Shown: positions 23,083-30,494 of the stretch, piece after piece
Layout: each line of letters starts with the position of its first letter
How positions within the stretch are numbered: the stretch's first letter is position 1
DNA from: an uncultured bacterium
GTDB taxonomy: Bacteria; Acidobacteriota; Thermoanaerobaculia; Multivoradales; J023
Reading direction: 5' to 3'
NCBI GenBank assembly: GCA_937948815.1
Contig: CALFAM010000229.1
Location: forward strand, 1 to 33,192
Length of the DNA: 33,192 nucleotides
Position numbers and translations under genes: made by a program
The notes under the pieces: generated by a model
What the model was told of the DNA's origin: nothing
Seen by the model: only the letters and a program-made list of their open reading frames with translations
The model's database searches: none

Positions 23083-24222
23083 CTATGGCCGGCTCGTGCC
23101 CGTCAGCTCCGACAGCCGATTCGCGCGGCTATCGGCGTGCGGCATGCCTTGGCGATCATGCTGAGCCACCACCGTGGCGAATCGGGACGCCAGCCTGCGG
23201 GTGAACGCTTCGGCACCTTCTTGCGTCAGATGCTCGCGATCGAAGCGGTTGGCGGTCGCCAGAAGGTCCTGGTCGGCGACGGGATCGTTGAAGCTGAGGA
23301 GCCACGGCACGTATCCCTGTCGCTGAAGCGCAAAGAGCTGGGGCGTTGCATCGGGAATCGGTGGAACGAGGTGGATCGGCTCGGCGCCGGTCTGGCGGAC
23401 CATGGCGATTTGTTCGGCGAGCGCCCTGCGGTTGTAGCGCCGGAGTGATGCGTTCGACGCATTGCCCGAAGCCAGACCCGCAACATCGTTCGCATAGGCA
23501 TCGAGGCTGTCGAGAAACCTGCGCCGCGCCGGATGGCTGCGATAGGAACGCTCCGTGAACGGGCCGAATCCTTGGTGTGTGAACAGGGGCTGGTCGTCAG
23601 ATGGGGCAGGTTCTTGCGCCCTGGCGCGACGTGTGATCGCGCTGCGCGCCATGTCCGGGCCGCGGCCAACGCCGAACGAACGGACCGCGAGATGCAGAAC
23701 GTGCATGCTGAGAAGGTCCAGGCGCTTGACGAGTGACGCGTCGATCAGCAGCGTCGAGTGTAGGGCGGAGAGCGTCTCGGGTAGATCGTGCCAAAAAACG
23801 CCACGGCGTTTGAAACGATTTTCAGGGTGGACGTCGGGGTCCCAGTCGTCGAGCTCGACCACGACCCAACGAAGTCTCGCCGGCTCGAGTGCCAGCACGC
23901 GACGCATCAGCGCATTGGCTTCGTGCGGTTGCATGCCCGCGATGCCGAAGTTGAACGAGCGGACTGCTCGGCCATGGGCTGCCACTTCCTTGTCGAACAG
24001 CGGGGGAATGATGCCCCGGTAGACCCGGCTGGAGCCGAAGAAGACCAGGTCGTACCGGTCTTTGTGGGCCGTGAAGTAGCGCAGCTTGTCGTCGAGCAGT
24101 CCGAGATCAGGATGCCCGCCCAGCGTACGAAGCAGGGCGGACGTGATCAGAAATCCGAGCACGAAGAGTGCCAGGAGAAGCGGCCTCGGTGGACGGTCGG
24201 GTGGAGAGATCGAATGCATCAT
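23083..24222 (-). CDS. SGNH-hydrolase-like membrane-anchored acyltransferase partner of the MBOAT protein
   Basis: 379 residues from ATG 24222 (a second ATG follows immediately). The open frame reaches 24282 but would then cross the hairpin at 24258-24289. One N-terminal membrane anchor (about 14-34) is followed by a periplasmic domain. The nucleophile motif is FFGSSRVYRG (61-70, Ser in GSS) and the catalytic Asp-x-x-His is D328/H331 in FDREHLTQEG near the C-terminus. This is the arrangement of AlgJ/AlgX- and PatB-type enzymes that take acyl groups delivered by an MBOAT protein. The middle is divergent from named families, so the acceptor is unknown. Confidence 0.75.
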   Translation of the reverse strand: MMHSISPPDRPPRPLLLALFVLGFLITSALLRTLGGHPDLGLLDDKLRYFTAHKDRYDLVFFGSSRVYRGIIPPLFDKEVAAHGRAVRSFNFGIAGMQPHEANALMRRVLALEPARLRWVVVELDDWDPDVHPENRFKRRGVFWHDLPETLSALHSTLLIDASLVKRLDLLSMHVLHLAVRSFGVGRGPDMARSAITRRARAQEPAPSDDQPLFTHQGFGPFTERSYRSHPARRRFLDSLDAYANDVAGLASGNASNASLRRYNRRALAEQIAMVRQTGAEPIHLVPPIPDATPQLFALQRQGYVPWLLSFNDPVADQDLLATANRFDREHLTQEGAEAFTRRLASRFATVVAQHDRQGMPHADSRANRLSELTGTSRP

Positions 24223-24257
24223 GCAAGGACCCGATGGGGGGTTCCGGGGCTCGCTGG

Positions 24258-24289
24258 CGGATCTGTGGCGTTGATCTGCCACAGATCCG
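24258..24289 (-). terminator. 12-bp perfect hairpin between the second Cys-rich gene and the SGNH-like gene
   Basis: CGGATCTGTGGC (24258-24269) and GCCACAGATCCG (24278-24289) are exact reverse complements around an eight-base loop. It begins nine bases past the Cys-rich stop and 36 bases before the SGNH-like start. There is no T-tract after it on the minus strand, so partial termination or differential mRNA stability within one operon is as likely as full termination. Confidence 0.6.
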
Positions 24290-24297
24290 AATCGGTG

Positions 24298-24600
24298 CTA
24301 GCAGCTGCGGGTGCAGCTGCGGCGGTCTGCGAGGCAGCCCTGGCGGCACGCTGTGTTGGCGCCACACTCGGTAATGCACTCTTCCCAAGACTCGAAGCAG
24401 TCTGCGACGCAGCAGGCGCCCTTCTCGCTCGCCTTCTGCGTCAGCTCGTCGAGGAGCTCGGCCGCGGTCTTGTTGACATCCGGCTGCGTAACCTCGGCAG
24501 CGTTCGGCACGGCCTGCGCGGAGTCACCCGCGGCCCAGACCAGACCAGTCGACGCAACGACGGCACACAGCAAGACGAAAAGAAGGATTTTTGCTTTCAT
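24298..24600 (-). CDS. Small secreted cysteine-rich protein (family member 2)
   Basis: 100 residues; AGGGAG at 24609-24614 is eight bases from the ATG. The signal peptide runs MKAKILLFVLL to about residue 24 (VWAA). After a short acidic linker, cysteines occur at 63, 64, 68, 75, 79, 85, 89, 96 and 100, with the chain ending on the last one. From C68 on the pattern is C-x6-C-x3-C-x5-C-x3-C-x6-C-x3-C, the same as in the protein at 2427-2930 except that the central gap there is x9. The bases before the ATG are also alike in both genes (A-rich AGGAGATGA core). An oxidised helical hairpin in the periplasm or outside the cell is likely. Function unknown. It may be co-transcribed with the O-acylation pair downstream. 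Confidence 0.78.
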   Translation of the reverse strand: MKAKILLFVLLCAVVASTGLVWAAGDSAQAVPNAAEVTQPDVNKTAAELLDELTQKASEKGACCVADCFESWEECITECGANTACRQGCLADRRSCTRSC

Positions 24601-24985
24601 GAGGTCATCTCCCTTCGTCGACGAGACGGACGTCTCGCGACGGCAATTCGTTCGATGCGGGTGAGCACGCTGCCGTCAAGCACGTTGCCTTCGAGCCCTC
24701 CGCGACCTCGAAGCGTGCGATCGAGTGTGGCCCGGGAACATCCCGGCATTCGGCGATCGCCGCGATTCCACCCTCGACTTCCCGCTCGATGGTGAATGCG
24801 TCATTCAGGAGGCGGATCTGCTCAAGGGACGGGAAAAAAGTTTTCGGTGTGCTCGGACCTACTCGAGCCTCTTCGACCGAATCTTGGTTGGCACCCCGCG
24901 ACAGCTCTCGACTTGCCTTCGAAGGATCGCTTCGGTTCGCCCTGAATGTTCTGGGCTCTCGCCGGCGGTAGCCGGTCGGCACGGG
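24601..24985. other. Intergenic region between the Cys-rich gene and the M16 pair
   Basis: 385 bases. A minus-strand frame (24605-24982) ends four bases before the Cys-rich ATG and has a fairly natural second half (ending SRDVRLVDEGR). It lacks a convincing start, and its codon-position GC is ambiguous, so I do not call it a gene. Palindromes here are CCGGGA-ACA-TCCCGG (24732-24746), CGGCGATCGCCG (24751-24762) and the hairpin at 24616-24642. A small stem, CCGGC/GCCGG (24962-24975), follows the M16 stop. Confidence 0.45.
24616..24642 (-). promoter_or_regulatory. Hairpin or operator just upstream of the second Cys-rich gene's ribosome-binding site
   Basis: CGTCG-A-CGAGACG and CGTCTCG-CGACG are complementary except for one bulged A, giving 12 pairs around a two-base centre (a four-base loop if the innermost pair opens). 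It sits one base before the AGGGAG. It could act as an RNA stem-loop limiting or protecting translation, or as a DNA operator. Confidence 0.4.
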
Positions 24986-26260
24986 TCACGCGTCGGATTC
25001 TGGCCGTCCGACGGTGACCGTCATGCGTTCAGGGTCGAGATGCTCGCGGGCCACGGCGATGACGTCCTCACGGGTGAGGCTCCGCCAGCGCTCGGCGAGC
25101 ACATCTGGAAGGACGGTGGGGCCGTAGAACGCCCCCTCGACCAGGCGCGTGGCGACGTCGCGTGCGGTCTCCAGCCGGAACGGCAGGCTGCCGATGAGGT
25201 AGTCACGGGCTTCTTCGAGCTCGTCCACGCTGATGCCGTCCGTGAGCAGTCGATCGAGCTCTTGGCGAATGGCCTCTCCGACCCGCTCGGCGCGCGCGGG
25301 CGCCGTGGCTGCGTAGACCGTGAAGCGTCCAGGGTCGAGGCCGGCGCCGCTGGCGGTCCCCACGTCGACCTCGTAGGCCAGGCCTTCCTGCTCGCGTATG
25401 CGATCGACCATGCGCCCCCGAACGCCTGTTCCAGCGCCGAGGAGGACGCCGAGCAAGTCGAGGATCGGGCGGTCCGGATGCGCCAAAGGGACCGTCAGGT
25501 GCCCGGCCAGCACGTGGGCCTGATCACCAGGAGGCAGCACGAGGTCGATCCGTCGTGCAGCGTGCGGAGGCGGTGGCGCGACCGCGGGCAAGGGTGTTGC
25601 AGCTACCTGGAGATGACCGAACCGTGCGTGGATGGCATCGCGCATGGTGTGTTCATCGATGGCACCCGTCACGGTGATGACGATGCCCATGGCCAGCGCT
25701 TGTTCGTGGAACGCGCAACAGTCGTCTCGCGTCAGGCGCCGCAGATCGCGCCGCGTTCCCTGCAGCGGCCGGCTGTACGGATGGGGAGCGTAGAGCGATG
25801 TGAGGAAGGCCCGTGCCGTACGCACTTCGGGACGATCCTGCTGGCTCTCGAGCTCCGCCATGGCGTGCCGCCTCAGCAGCTTAAAGCGCTGGTTCGGCAT
25901 CGCGGGGGTGAGGATCTGCTCGGCAAGGTCATCGACGGCCTGTTGCGCATCTCGCGCGAGTGCGTCGACGGATACGCCGATCGCCTCGTGGCCACCGAAG
26001 CTCTCGATCACCATGCCGCGTTCTTCGGCTTCGCGCGCCAGCCGGCGCCAAGAGCGGCTTTGGGTACCTTCGCTCAACAAGCGGCCGCTGATCAGGGCCT
26101 GGCCAGGAATGTCCTCGACGCGCGCGCCGCCGCGCAGCCACCCGCGGAGGGCGACGATCGGTGCGCCAGGGACCTGCCGAACGTGGACGGTCAGTCCTTC
26201 GGCAGGGGCCGCTGGCGGTCCTGCTTTGACCGTCTGCGGGCGCTCGTTTGGCGTTTTCAT
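24986..26260 (-). CDS. M16 peptidase-family protein, non-catalytic type subunit
   Basis: 424 residues. M16 fold features are present (LRGWLRGGARVEDIPGQALI, GRMVDRIREQEGLAYEVDVG and the C-terminal LTREDVIAVAREHL), but the zinc motif HxxEH is absent. In bacteria such subunits pair with a catalytic M16 subunit, like the alpha/beta pair of mitochondrial processing peptidase. The gene overlaps the HxxEH-bearing M16 gene upstream by 4 bases (ATGA), which strongly suggests a heterodimer. No signal peptide is evident. Confidence 0.87.
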   Translation of the reverse strand: MKTPNERPQTVKAGPPAAPAEGLTVHVRQVPGAPIVALRGWLRGGARVEDIPGQALISGRLLSEGTQSRSWRRLAREAEERGMVIESFGGHEAIGVSVDALARDAQQAVDDLAEQILTPAMPNQRFKLLRRHAMAELESQQDRPEVRTARAFLTSLYAPHPYSRPLQGTRRDLRRLTRDDCCAFHEQALAMGIVITVTGAIDEHTMRDAIHARFGHLQVAATPLPAVAPPPPHAARRIDLVLPPGDQAHVLAGHLTVPLAHPDRPILDLLGVLLGAGTGVRGRMVDRIREQEGLAYEVDVGTASGAGLDPGRFTVYAATAPARAERVGEAIRQELDRLLTDGISVDELEEARDYLIGSLPFRLETARDVATRLVEGAFYGPTVLPDVLAERWRSLTREDVIAVAREHLDPERMTVTVGRPESDA

Positions 26261-27606
26261 CGGCCTTCTGACGCCTCGGTTTCGGCATCGTCCGTCGGCA
26301 ACGACCAGCCGACGACCGTGCCGTGGGCGGGGTCGAGCCAGCGTTGCGCGGCTTGGTGAAGGGCTTCGGGACTGGCGGCGAGCAAGCGTTCCGCTTGACG
26401 AAGAGGGTGGCCCGCATCGAACGATGCCATGGCCAACGCCGTGGTGACCGCTTGTTGGTGGACGCGCTCGTGGCCGAAGATCCAGTCGGCGATCAGCATG
26501 CGCCGGGCGCGACGGATCTCGGCACGGCTCGGAGGCTCCTGCGCCAGCTTCGTCAGCGCGGCGATCATCTCTTCCTCCACCCGCTGCGGCTCGACGCCGG
26601 GCAAGACCTCCGCGGATAGCAGGATGGCGCCGGGATCGAGGGTCTCGGCAATCTGCGCCCCGGCGAACGCGCAGAGTTGGCCACCATCGACCAGCTTGCG
26701 CTGCAGGCGACTCGAGCGGCCCGTGGCGAGCACGGAGAGCAAGAGATCGACCAGTGGTTGATCGGAATCGTCGCCGGCAGGCCCACGCAGGCCAATCAGC
26801 AGGCGGGGCGCTTCACCCGCGCGGCGAACGAGCCGCTGATCGGCGCGATGCTGCGGCTCGGTTTCGCGCGGAAAGGCGGTCCGGCCCGTACGCCCTGCCG
26901 CAGCGTTCGAATCGTTGCGATCTCCAGCCGGAACGGGAAGCGTGTCGAACGCAGCAACAGCGCGGTCGATCGCGTCCTCACCCACAGCCCCCGCGAGTAC
27001 CAAGACGGCATTCTCGGGACGGTAGTGCGTCTGGTGAAAGGACCGTAGGACGTCTGCATCGGTGCGCTGCAGATCTTGACGCCGGCCGAGTACGGGCTTG
27101 CCGTAGGGATGGCGGGGGAAGAGCTTGCTGAAGACCGCCTCCTCGAGCGCGTCCCACGGATCATCGCGATACATAGCGATCTCTTCTTCGATCACCTGGC
27201 GTTCGCGGTCGACATCCTCCGGGGCGAGCAACAGGCTCTGCATACGATCCGCCTCGAGCTCGAGGGCCAGATGCCATCGGTCACGGGCGAATGCGAATTC
27301 GTAGAGGGTGGCGTCGTGGGTGGTGAAGGCATTGTTGCTGCCCCCTGCGCCGCGGGTCAGGCGGTCGATTTCGCTGGCGCCGAAGCGCGCGGCGCCGCGG
27401 AACATCATGTGCTCGAGGAAGTGAGCCGTCCCGCCGTGCTGCGGGCCGTCGTCTCGCCGGCCCGCGCGGTAGCAGAGCGCTGACGAGACCACCGGAGCGT
27501 CGGGGCGGTCGAGAGTGGCAACGGTCAGGCCGTTGGCCATCGTGATGATCGCAGGCGTCGGCAGGGCCGCGCCGAGAAGCGTCAGCTCCGAACGGAGGCG
27601 GCTCAT
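26257..27606 (-). CDS. M16 family zinc metallopeptidase, catalytic subunit
   Basis: 449 residues from ATG 27606, which overlaps the upstream phosphodiesterase stop by 4 bases; the longer frame to 27711 is shadow. The inverted zinc motif HFLEH is at 62-66 (HGGTAHFLEHMMFRG), and the downstream glutamate ligand lies in the VIEEEIAMYRD segment near 138-148. It should cleave small proteins or peptides with the non-catalytic partner encoded next. No signal peptide is seen, so a cytoplasmic location is likely, though some relatives are periplasmic. Confidence 0.9.
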   Translation of the reverse strand: MSRLRSELTLLGAALPTPAIITMANGLTVATLDRPDAPVVSSALCYRAGRRDDGPQHGGTAHFLEHMMFRGAARFGASEIDRLTRGAGGSNNAFTTHDATLYEFAFARDRWHLALELEADRMQSLLLAPEDVDRERQVIEEEIAMYRDDPWDALEEAVFSKLFPRHPYGKPVLGRRQDLQRTDADVLRSFHQTHYRPENAVLVLAGAVGEDAIDRAVAAFDTLPVPAGDRNDSNAAAGRTGRTAFPRETEPQHRADQRLVRRAGEAPRLLIGLRGPAGDDSDQPLVDLLLSVLATGRSSRLQRKLVDGGQLCAFAGAQIAETLDPGAILLSAEVLPGVEPQRVEEEMIAALTKLAQEPPSRAEIRRARRMLIADWIFGHERVHQQAVTTALAMASFDAGHPLRQAERLLAASPEALHQAAQRWLDPAHGTVVGWSLPTDDAETEASEGR

Positions 27607-28493
27607 GATCGCTTCACGCTCGTGCCCCGGGGCGACACGCCAATGGGTGACGAGGTGTCGCGCAGCCCGTCCAGCCGGCGGGCCTGACGAGGGTATCGAT
27701 GCTCGCTCCACGGAACGAAGCCCATTCGCCGCTCATGCCATCCGAGGTGTGTCCAGACGATGCTCTGATCGTCAATCGTGACCCAATTGCACGAGTTCCG
27801 TCCGACCTCGCTACCGCGGCCGCGGGTCGATGTGGTGGTGCCCGCGTGCAGGATGAGGACCGCTGGGTGCTGACTCGGATAGTAGGCGTCGCTGGGGGTC
27901 AAGAAGCCCTGGTGGAGGTGGCCGGCGAACGTCATCTCGACACCGCTTTGCGCGAACATTTCGACGGCTTCGTGGGCGCCGGCCAAGACGCGCATCGTGT
28001 CGAATCGGGGGGCAGGCGCAAGCTCGTGGTGCAGCACGATCAAGCGTGCCTGCCCCGGTTGCGCGCGCGCCAGGCGTGCCTGAACCGCGCCCAGGCGGCG
28101 GTGTGAGATGCGGCCATCCTTCTCGGTCCAACCATGGGCCGTGTTGATGCCGATCACCAGCAGCTCGTCGTCTTCGAACTCGGGCTCCAGGTCGGGCGAG
28201 AAGTGGCGCCGGTACGCCGCATAGGGTGCAAAAACCCGTTCCCACACGCGATAGAGCGGAACGTCATGATTACCCGGTACGCTGATGGTCGGGATGCCGA
28301 GATCCTGTTCCAGGCGGTCGACGAATCGACGGGCGTCGCGAAATTGAGCTGGTTTGGCGCGGATCGTCAAGTCGCCCGAGATGATGACCAGGTCAGGGCG
28401 TCGTTCGCGCGCCAGCTCGATGACGCCGCTGGCGACGTCAGCACGGTGGGGGGGGCCGAAGTGAATATCGGATATATGAAGTATTTGTCGCAA
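27603..28493 (-). CDS. Calcineurin-like class III phosphodiesterase (CpdA-like)
   Basis: 296 residues. The metal-site motifs are in order: D9-x-H11 (HISDIHFG), GD at 40-41, GNHD at 74-77, H155/H156 in VLHHEL and GHLH at 191-194. This set is typical of the CpdA/Rv0805 group that hydrolyses cyclic nucleotides or other phosphodiesters. The substrate is not proven. The start is TTG (28493), since no ATG or GTG lies upstream in frame and the phosphoesterase core begins at residue 3; no good ribosome-binding site is visible. First gene of a unit with the two M16 genes, joined by ATGA overlaps. Confidence 0.87.
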   Translation of the reverse strand: MRQILHISDIHFGPPHRADVASGVIELARERRPDLVIISGDLTIRAKPAQFRDARRFVDRLEQDLGIPTISVPGNHDVPLYRVWERVFAPYAAYRRHFSPDLEPEFEDDELLVIGINTAHGWTEKDGRISHRRLGAVQARLARAQPGQARLIVLHHELAPAPRFDTMRVLAGAHEAVEMFAQSGVEMTFAGHLHQGFLTPSDAYYPSQHPAVLILHAGTTTSTRGRGSEVGRNSCNWVTIDDQSIVWTHLGWHERRMGFVPWSEHRYPRQARRLDGLRDTSSPIGVSPRGTSVKRS

Positions 28494-28661
28494 GGGATGA
28501 ATGTGGGTGCGCTTGGTCGCGTGATGTGTTGAATGTTGCGGTGCCGCGCTTCGTGAGGAAGGTGGTCATCGCGTCCCCACCCGCGTCGAGAGCACGGTCG
28601 ATCGCCTGTGCAGCCATGGCCGCAGCGGACAAAAACGTGGCCGCGAGACCGAGAGCGTTGA

Positions 28662-29018
28662 CTAGCCGTCCGACGGATCGAGCGCGTTGGTGATGGTCGA
28701 AGTGACGCGCTCGGCGGCAAAGCTCGTGGCGGCCGAGAACAGGCCCGAGCCGCGAGCCCGTCCGAGCGCGAAGCCGAGCCCTGAAGCGACGATCAGAGCC
28801 GCCAAGGGGTAGGCCTGCACTTTCTGCCGCCAGTCCAGCTCGTCCGGGAAGGCTTGGTCGAGCATGCGCTCGGACCAAGAGGGTACTTGATGATCGTCCG
28901 CGACCTGATGATCGTCCGCGCCAAGGCCATCGGTTTCCGGGTCCTCGGCGAATGGCTCGTCGTTTTCCCCACCGTCGGTTGGCATGCCCGAGTCCCACGG
29001 CGTTTCGTGATCAGACAT
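28662..29018 (-). CDS. Small acidic protein with one membrane segment, partner of the DUF883-like gene
   Basis: 118 residues from ATG 29018, with GAGG/GGAG just upstream; longer frames are Arg-rich shadow. The first 55 residues are very acidic and soluble. Residues 70-88 (YPLAALIVASGLGFALGRA) form a membrane segment with the GLGFALGR pattern of ElaB/YqjD-type tails. A soluble amphipathic end follows. Residues 34-45 are a tandem repeat of ADDHQV, created by an 18-bp duplication. It overlaps the preceding DUF883-like gene by 8 bases. I recognise no named family. Confidence 0.65.
   Translation of the reverse strand: MSDHETPWDSGMPTDGGENDEPFAEDPETDGLGADDHQVADDHQVPSWSERMLDQAFPDELDWRQKVQAYPLAALIVASGLGFALGRARGSGLFSAATSFAAERVTSTITNALDPSDG
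28888..28920. repeat. 18-bp-period tandem duplication within a CDS
   Basis: TGATGATCGTCCGCG occurs at 28888-28902 and again at 28906-28920. The period of 18 keeps frame and repeats ADDHQV in the minus-strand protein. Low divergence points to a recent slippage event. Confidence 0.8.
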
Positions 29019-29454
29019 CAGCTCCGTCCTCGTCTCGCCGCCGGGTGAGAAATCCAACCACGAATCCGAGCGCCACCGCGGCCATGACAGCGCGACTCGG
29101 ATGCGCCCGCACGTAGTCCGAGAGATCGTCAGCCCAACTCTCGACGTGGTCGCGCGCCTGGTCAACGCCCTGCCGCAACGGCTCGGCCTTGTCCGCGTAG
29201 CGCTCGCCGACATCCGAAACGCTGGAGAGCGCCCGGCGGCCAATCGCTGCGCCGTGGCGGCTGAGCCGCGCCCCGCGGCGGCGCGCCTGCTCGGACGCGC
29301 TGCGGACGTGGCCGCCGAGCTCGCCCGTGACCCCCTGAAAGCGCTGGCGCGCCTCTTCCAGCCGGGCACGGGCCCGGTCCATGGACGTGACGTTGTCGGT
29401 GTCACGCTGTGAATCGTTGAATTCGTCGCTCACAACGGTTGATCCTTGCTCCAT
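29011..29454 (-). CDS. ElaB/YqjD/DUF883-like membrane-anchored protein
   Basis: 147 residues from ATG 29454. GTG 29433, with AAGG nine bases upstream, is an equally good start and would give MSDEFNDSQ. The bulk is a long amphipathic helix rich in Ala, Arg and Glu, with coiled-coil character (about 27-115). It ends in a C-terminal anchor, YVRAHPSRAVMAAVALGFVV, followed by GFLTRRR. That tail matches the ElaB/YqjD type, which in E. coli tethers ribosomes to the inner membrane in stationary phase; the same role here is inference. Confidence 0.72.
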   Translation of the reverse strand: MEQGSTVVSDEFNDSQRDTDNVTSMDRARARLEEARQRFQGVTGELGGHVRSASEQARRRGARLSRHGAAIGRRALSSVSDVGERYADKAEPLRQGVDQARDHVESWADDLSDYVRAHPSRAVMAAVALGFVVGFLTRRRDEDGADV

Positions 29455-29636
29455 TGGTCCATGCCCTTCGGCCCTTAGCCATCAGGCCCTGACGGTGCGG
29501 CGTCAGGCTGCGCAGCATCAGGCGGCATGACACCAGGGTGGCGCATGCCGATTACGCTAGTGTAGCCCACCAACACCACCCCGTCAGGCTTCATCGGCCC
29601 TGCTCGAGCGGGGCCGCCTCGACAGCTCGAGGACTT

Positions 29637-29641
29637 GGAGG
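29637..29641 (+). promoter_or_regulatory. Ribosome-binding site fixing the phosphoesterase start
   Basis: GGAGG seven bases before the ATG at 29649. It selects the start whose product begins directly with the metal-binding DIH motif rather than the longer frame from 29538. Confidence 0.7.
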
Positions 29642-29648
29642 ACACACC

Positions 29649-30464
29649 ATGCAACTGGCCGCGCTCGCCGACATTCACGGAAACCGCTGGGCGCTGGAAG
29701 CGGTGCTCGAAGATCTGGAACGGCGCGGCGTTCGCCAGGTGTGTCACCTGGGTGACTTCTTCTACGGTCCGCTGGATCCGGCAGGCACAGCCGCGCTCCT
29801 GCTGCCGGACGGATCGCGCGGCGATCGGGCTCCGGAGAGCTCGCTGGCCACAGTCCGTGGCAATCAGGATCGGGTGCTGGTCGACCCGCCGCCCGAGATG
29901 CTCGGGAATCCGACGTTTGCCTTTGTCCAGGATGCATTGCCGGCTGCGGCGCATCGCTGGATCGAAGACCTGCCTCCGAGCCGCCGGTGGCAGGACGTGT
30001 TGCTTTGCCACGGCACCCCCGCGGCGGACGACGTCCCGTTGCTCGAAACCGTGACGCCTTCCGGCGTCGAGTTGCGGGAGCCTGAAGAGGTCGCCCGCAC
30101 CATCGAAGAGACATCTGGCGAAGGCGCATCCGAGCGCCCGGGCTCGACATCTGGCCGTCCCTCGCTCGTCTTGTGTGCCCACACGCACGTGCCGCGGACG
30201 TTCGGTCTCGCAGACGGCACGTTGGTCGTCAACCCGGGGAGCGTCGGGCTGCCCGCGTACACGGATGACGAGCCGTTCGCCCATGCCATGGCGAGCGGTA
30301 GCCCCCATGCGCGCTACGCCATGCTGAGCCGAGAAGAGGTAGATGGCGCGCCGTGGCGCGTCGAGCACATTGCGGTGCCGTACGATCACCAGCGTGCGGC
30401 GCGGGCAGCCGAACAGCGGGAGCGTGCGGATTGGGCACACTGGCTGCGCACGGGCCGTGGCTAA
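29649..30464 (+). CDS. Calcineurin-like metallophosphoesterase (YfcE/ApaH-like superfamily)
   Basis: 271 residues. Metal-site motifs: D8-x-H10 (LADIHGNRWAL), GD at 35-36 (HLGDFFYGP), GNQD at 71-74 in place of GNHD, LCHGTP near 117-122 and CAHTHVPRTF near 177-186, then VVNPGSVGLPAY. The NPGS-G ending is typical of the MJ0936/YfcE group of phosphodiesterases. Glutamine in GNQD occurs in that group. A Ser/Gly/Glu-rich loop of about 20 residues precedes CAHTH. It is divergent from the DUF883-like gene and 30 bases ahead of the reductase gene. Confidence 0.85.
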   Translation: MQLAALADIHGNRWALEAVLEDLERRGVRQVCHLGDFFYGPLDPAGTAALLLPDGSRGDRAPESSLATVRGNQDRVLVDPPPEMLGNPTFAFVQDALPAAAHRWIEDLPPSRRWQDVLLCHGTPAADDVPLLETVTPSGVELREPEEVARTIEETSGEGASERPGSTSGRPSLVLCAHTHVPRTFGLADGTLVVNPGSVGLPAYTDDEPFAHAMASGSPHARYAMLSREEVDGAPWRVEHIAVPYDHQRAARAAEQRERADWAHWLRTGRG

Positions 30465-30494
30465 CGGGCCCGCGTCCGCTGCTAAGGTTTCAGC

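Noticed and set aside
24751..24762. CGGCGATCGCCG palindrome
   Set aside because: A 12-bp GC-rich palindrome around GCGATCGC can arise by chance or be a common genomic octamer; it is not placed at a promoter I can recognise.
24605..24982. Minus-strand ORF ending just before the second Cys-rich gene
   Set aside because: The second half looks fairly natural, but there is no convincing start, codon-position GC is ambiguous and no family is recognised. A comparison with relatives could revive it.
24725..26359. A 544-codon plus-strand open frame
   Set aside because: It is antisense to the M16 gene, which has clear family motifs. Its product has no recognisable domain and the composition of a GC-rich antisense frame.
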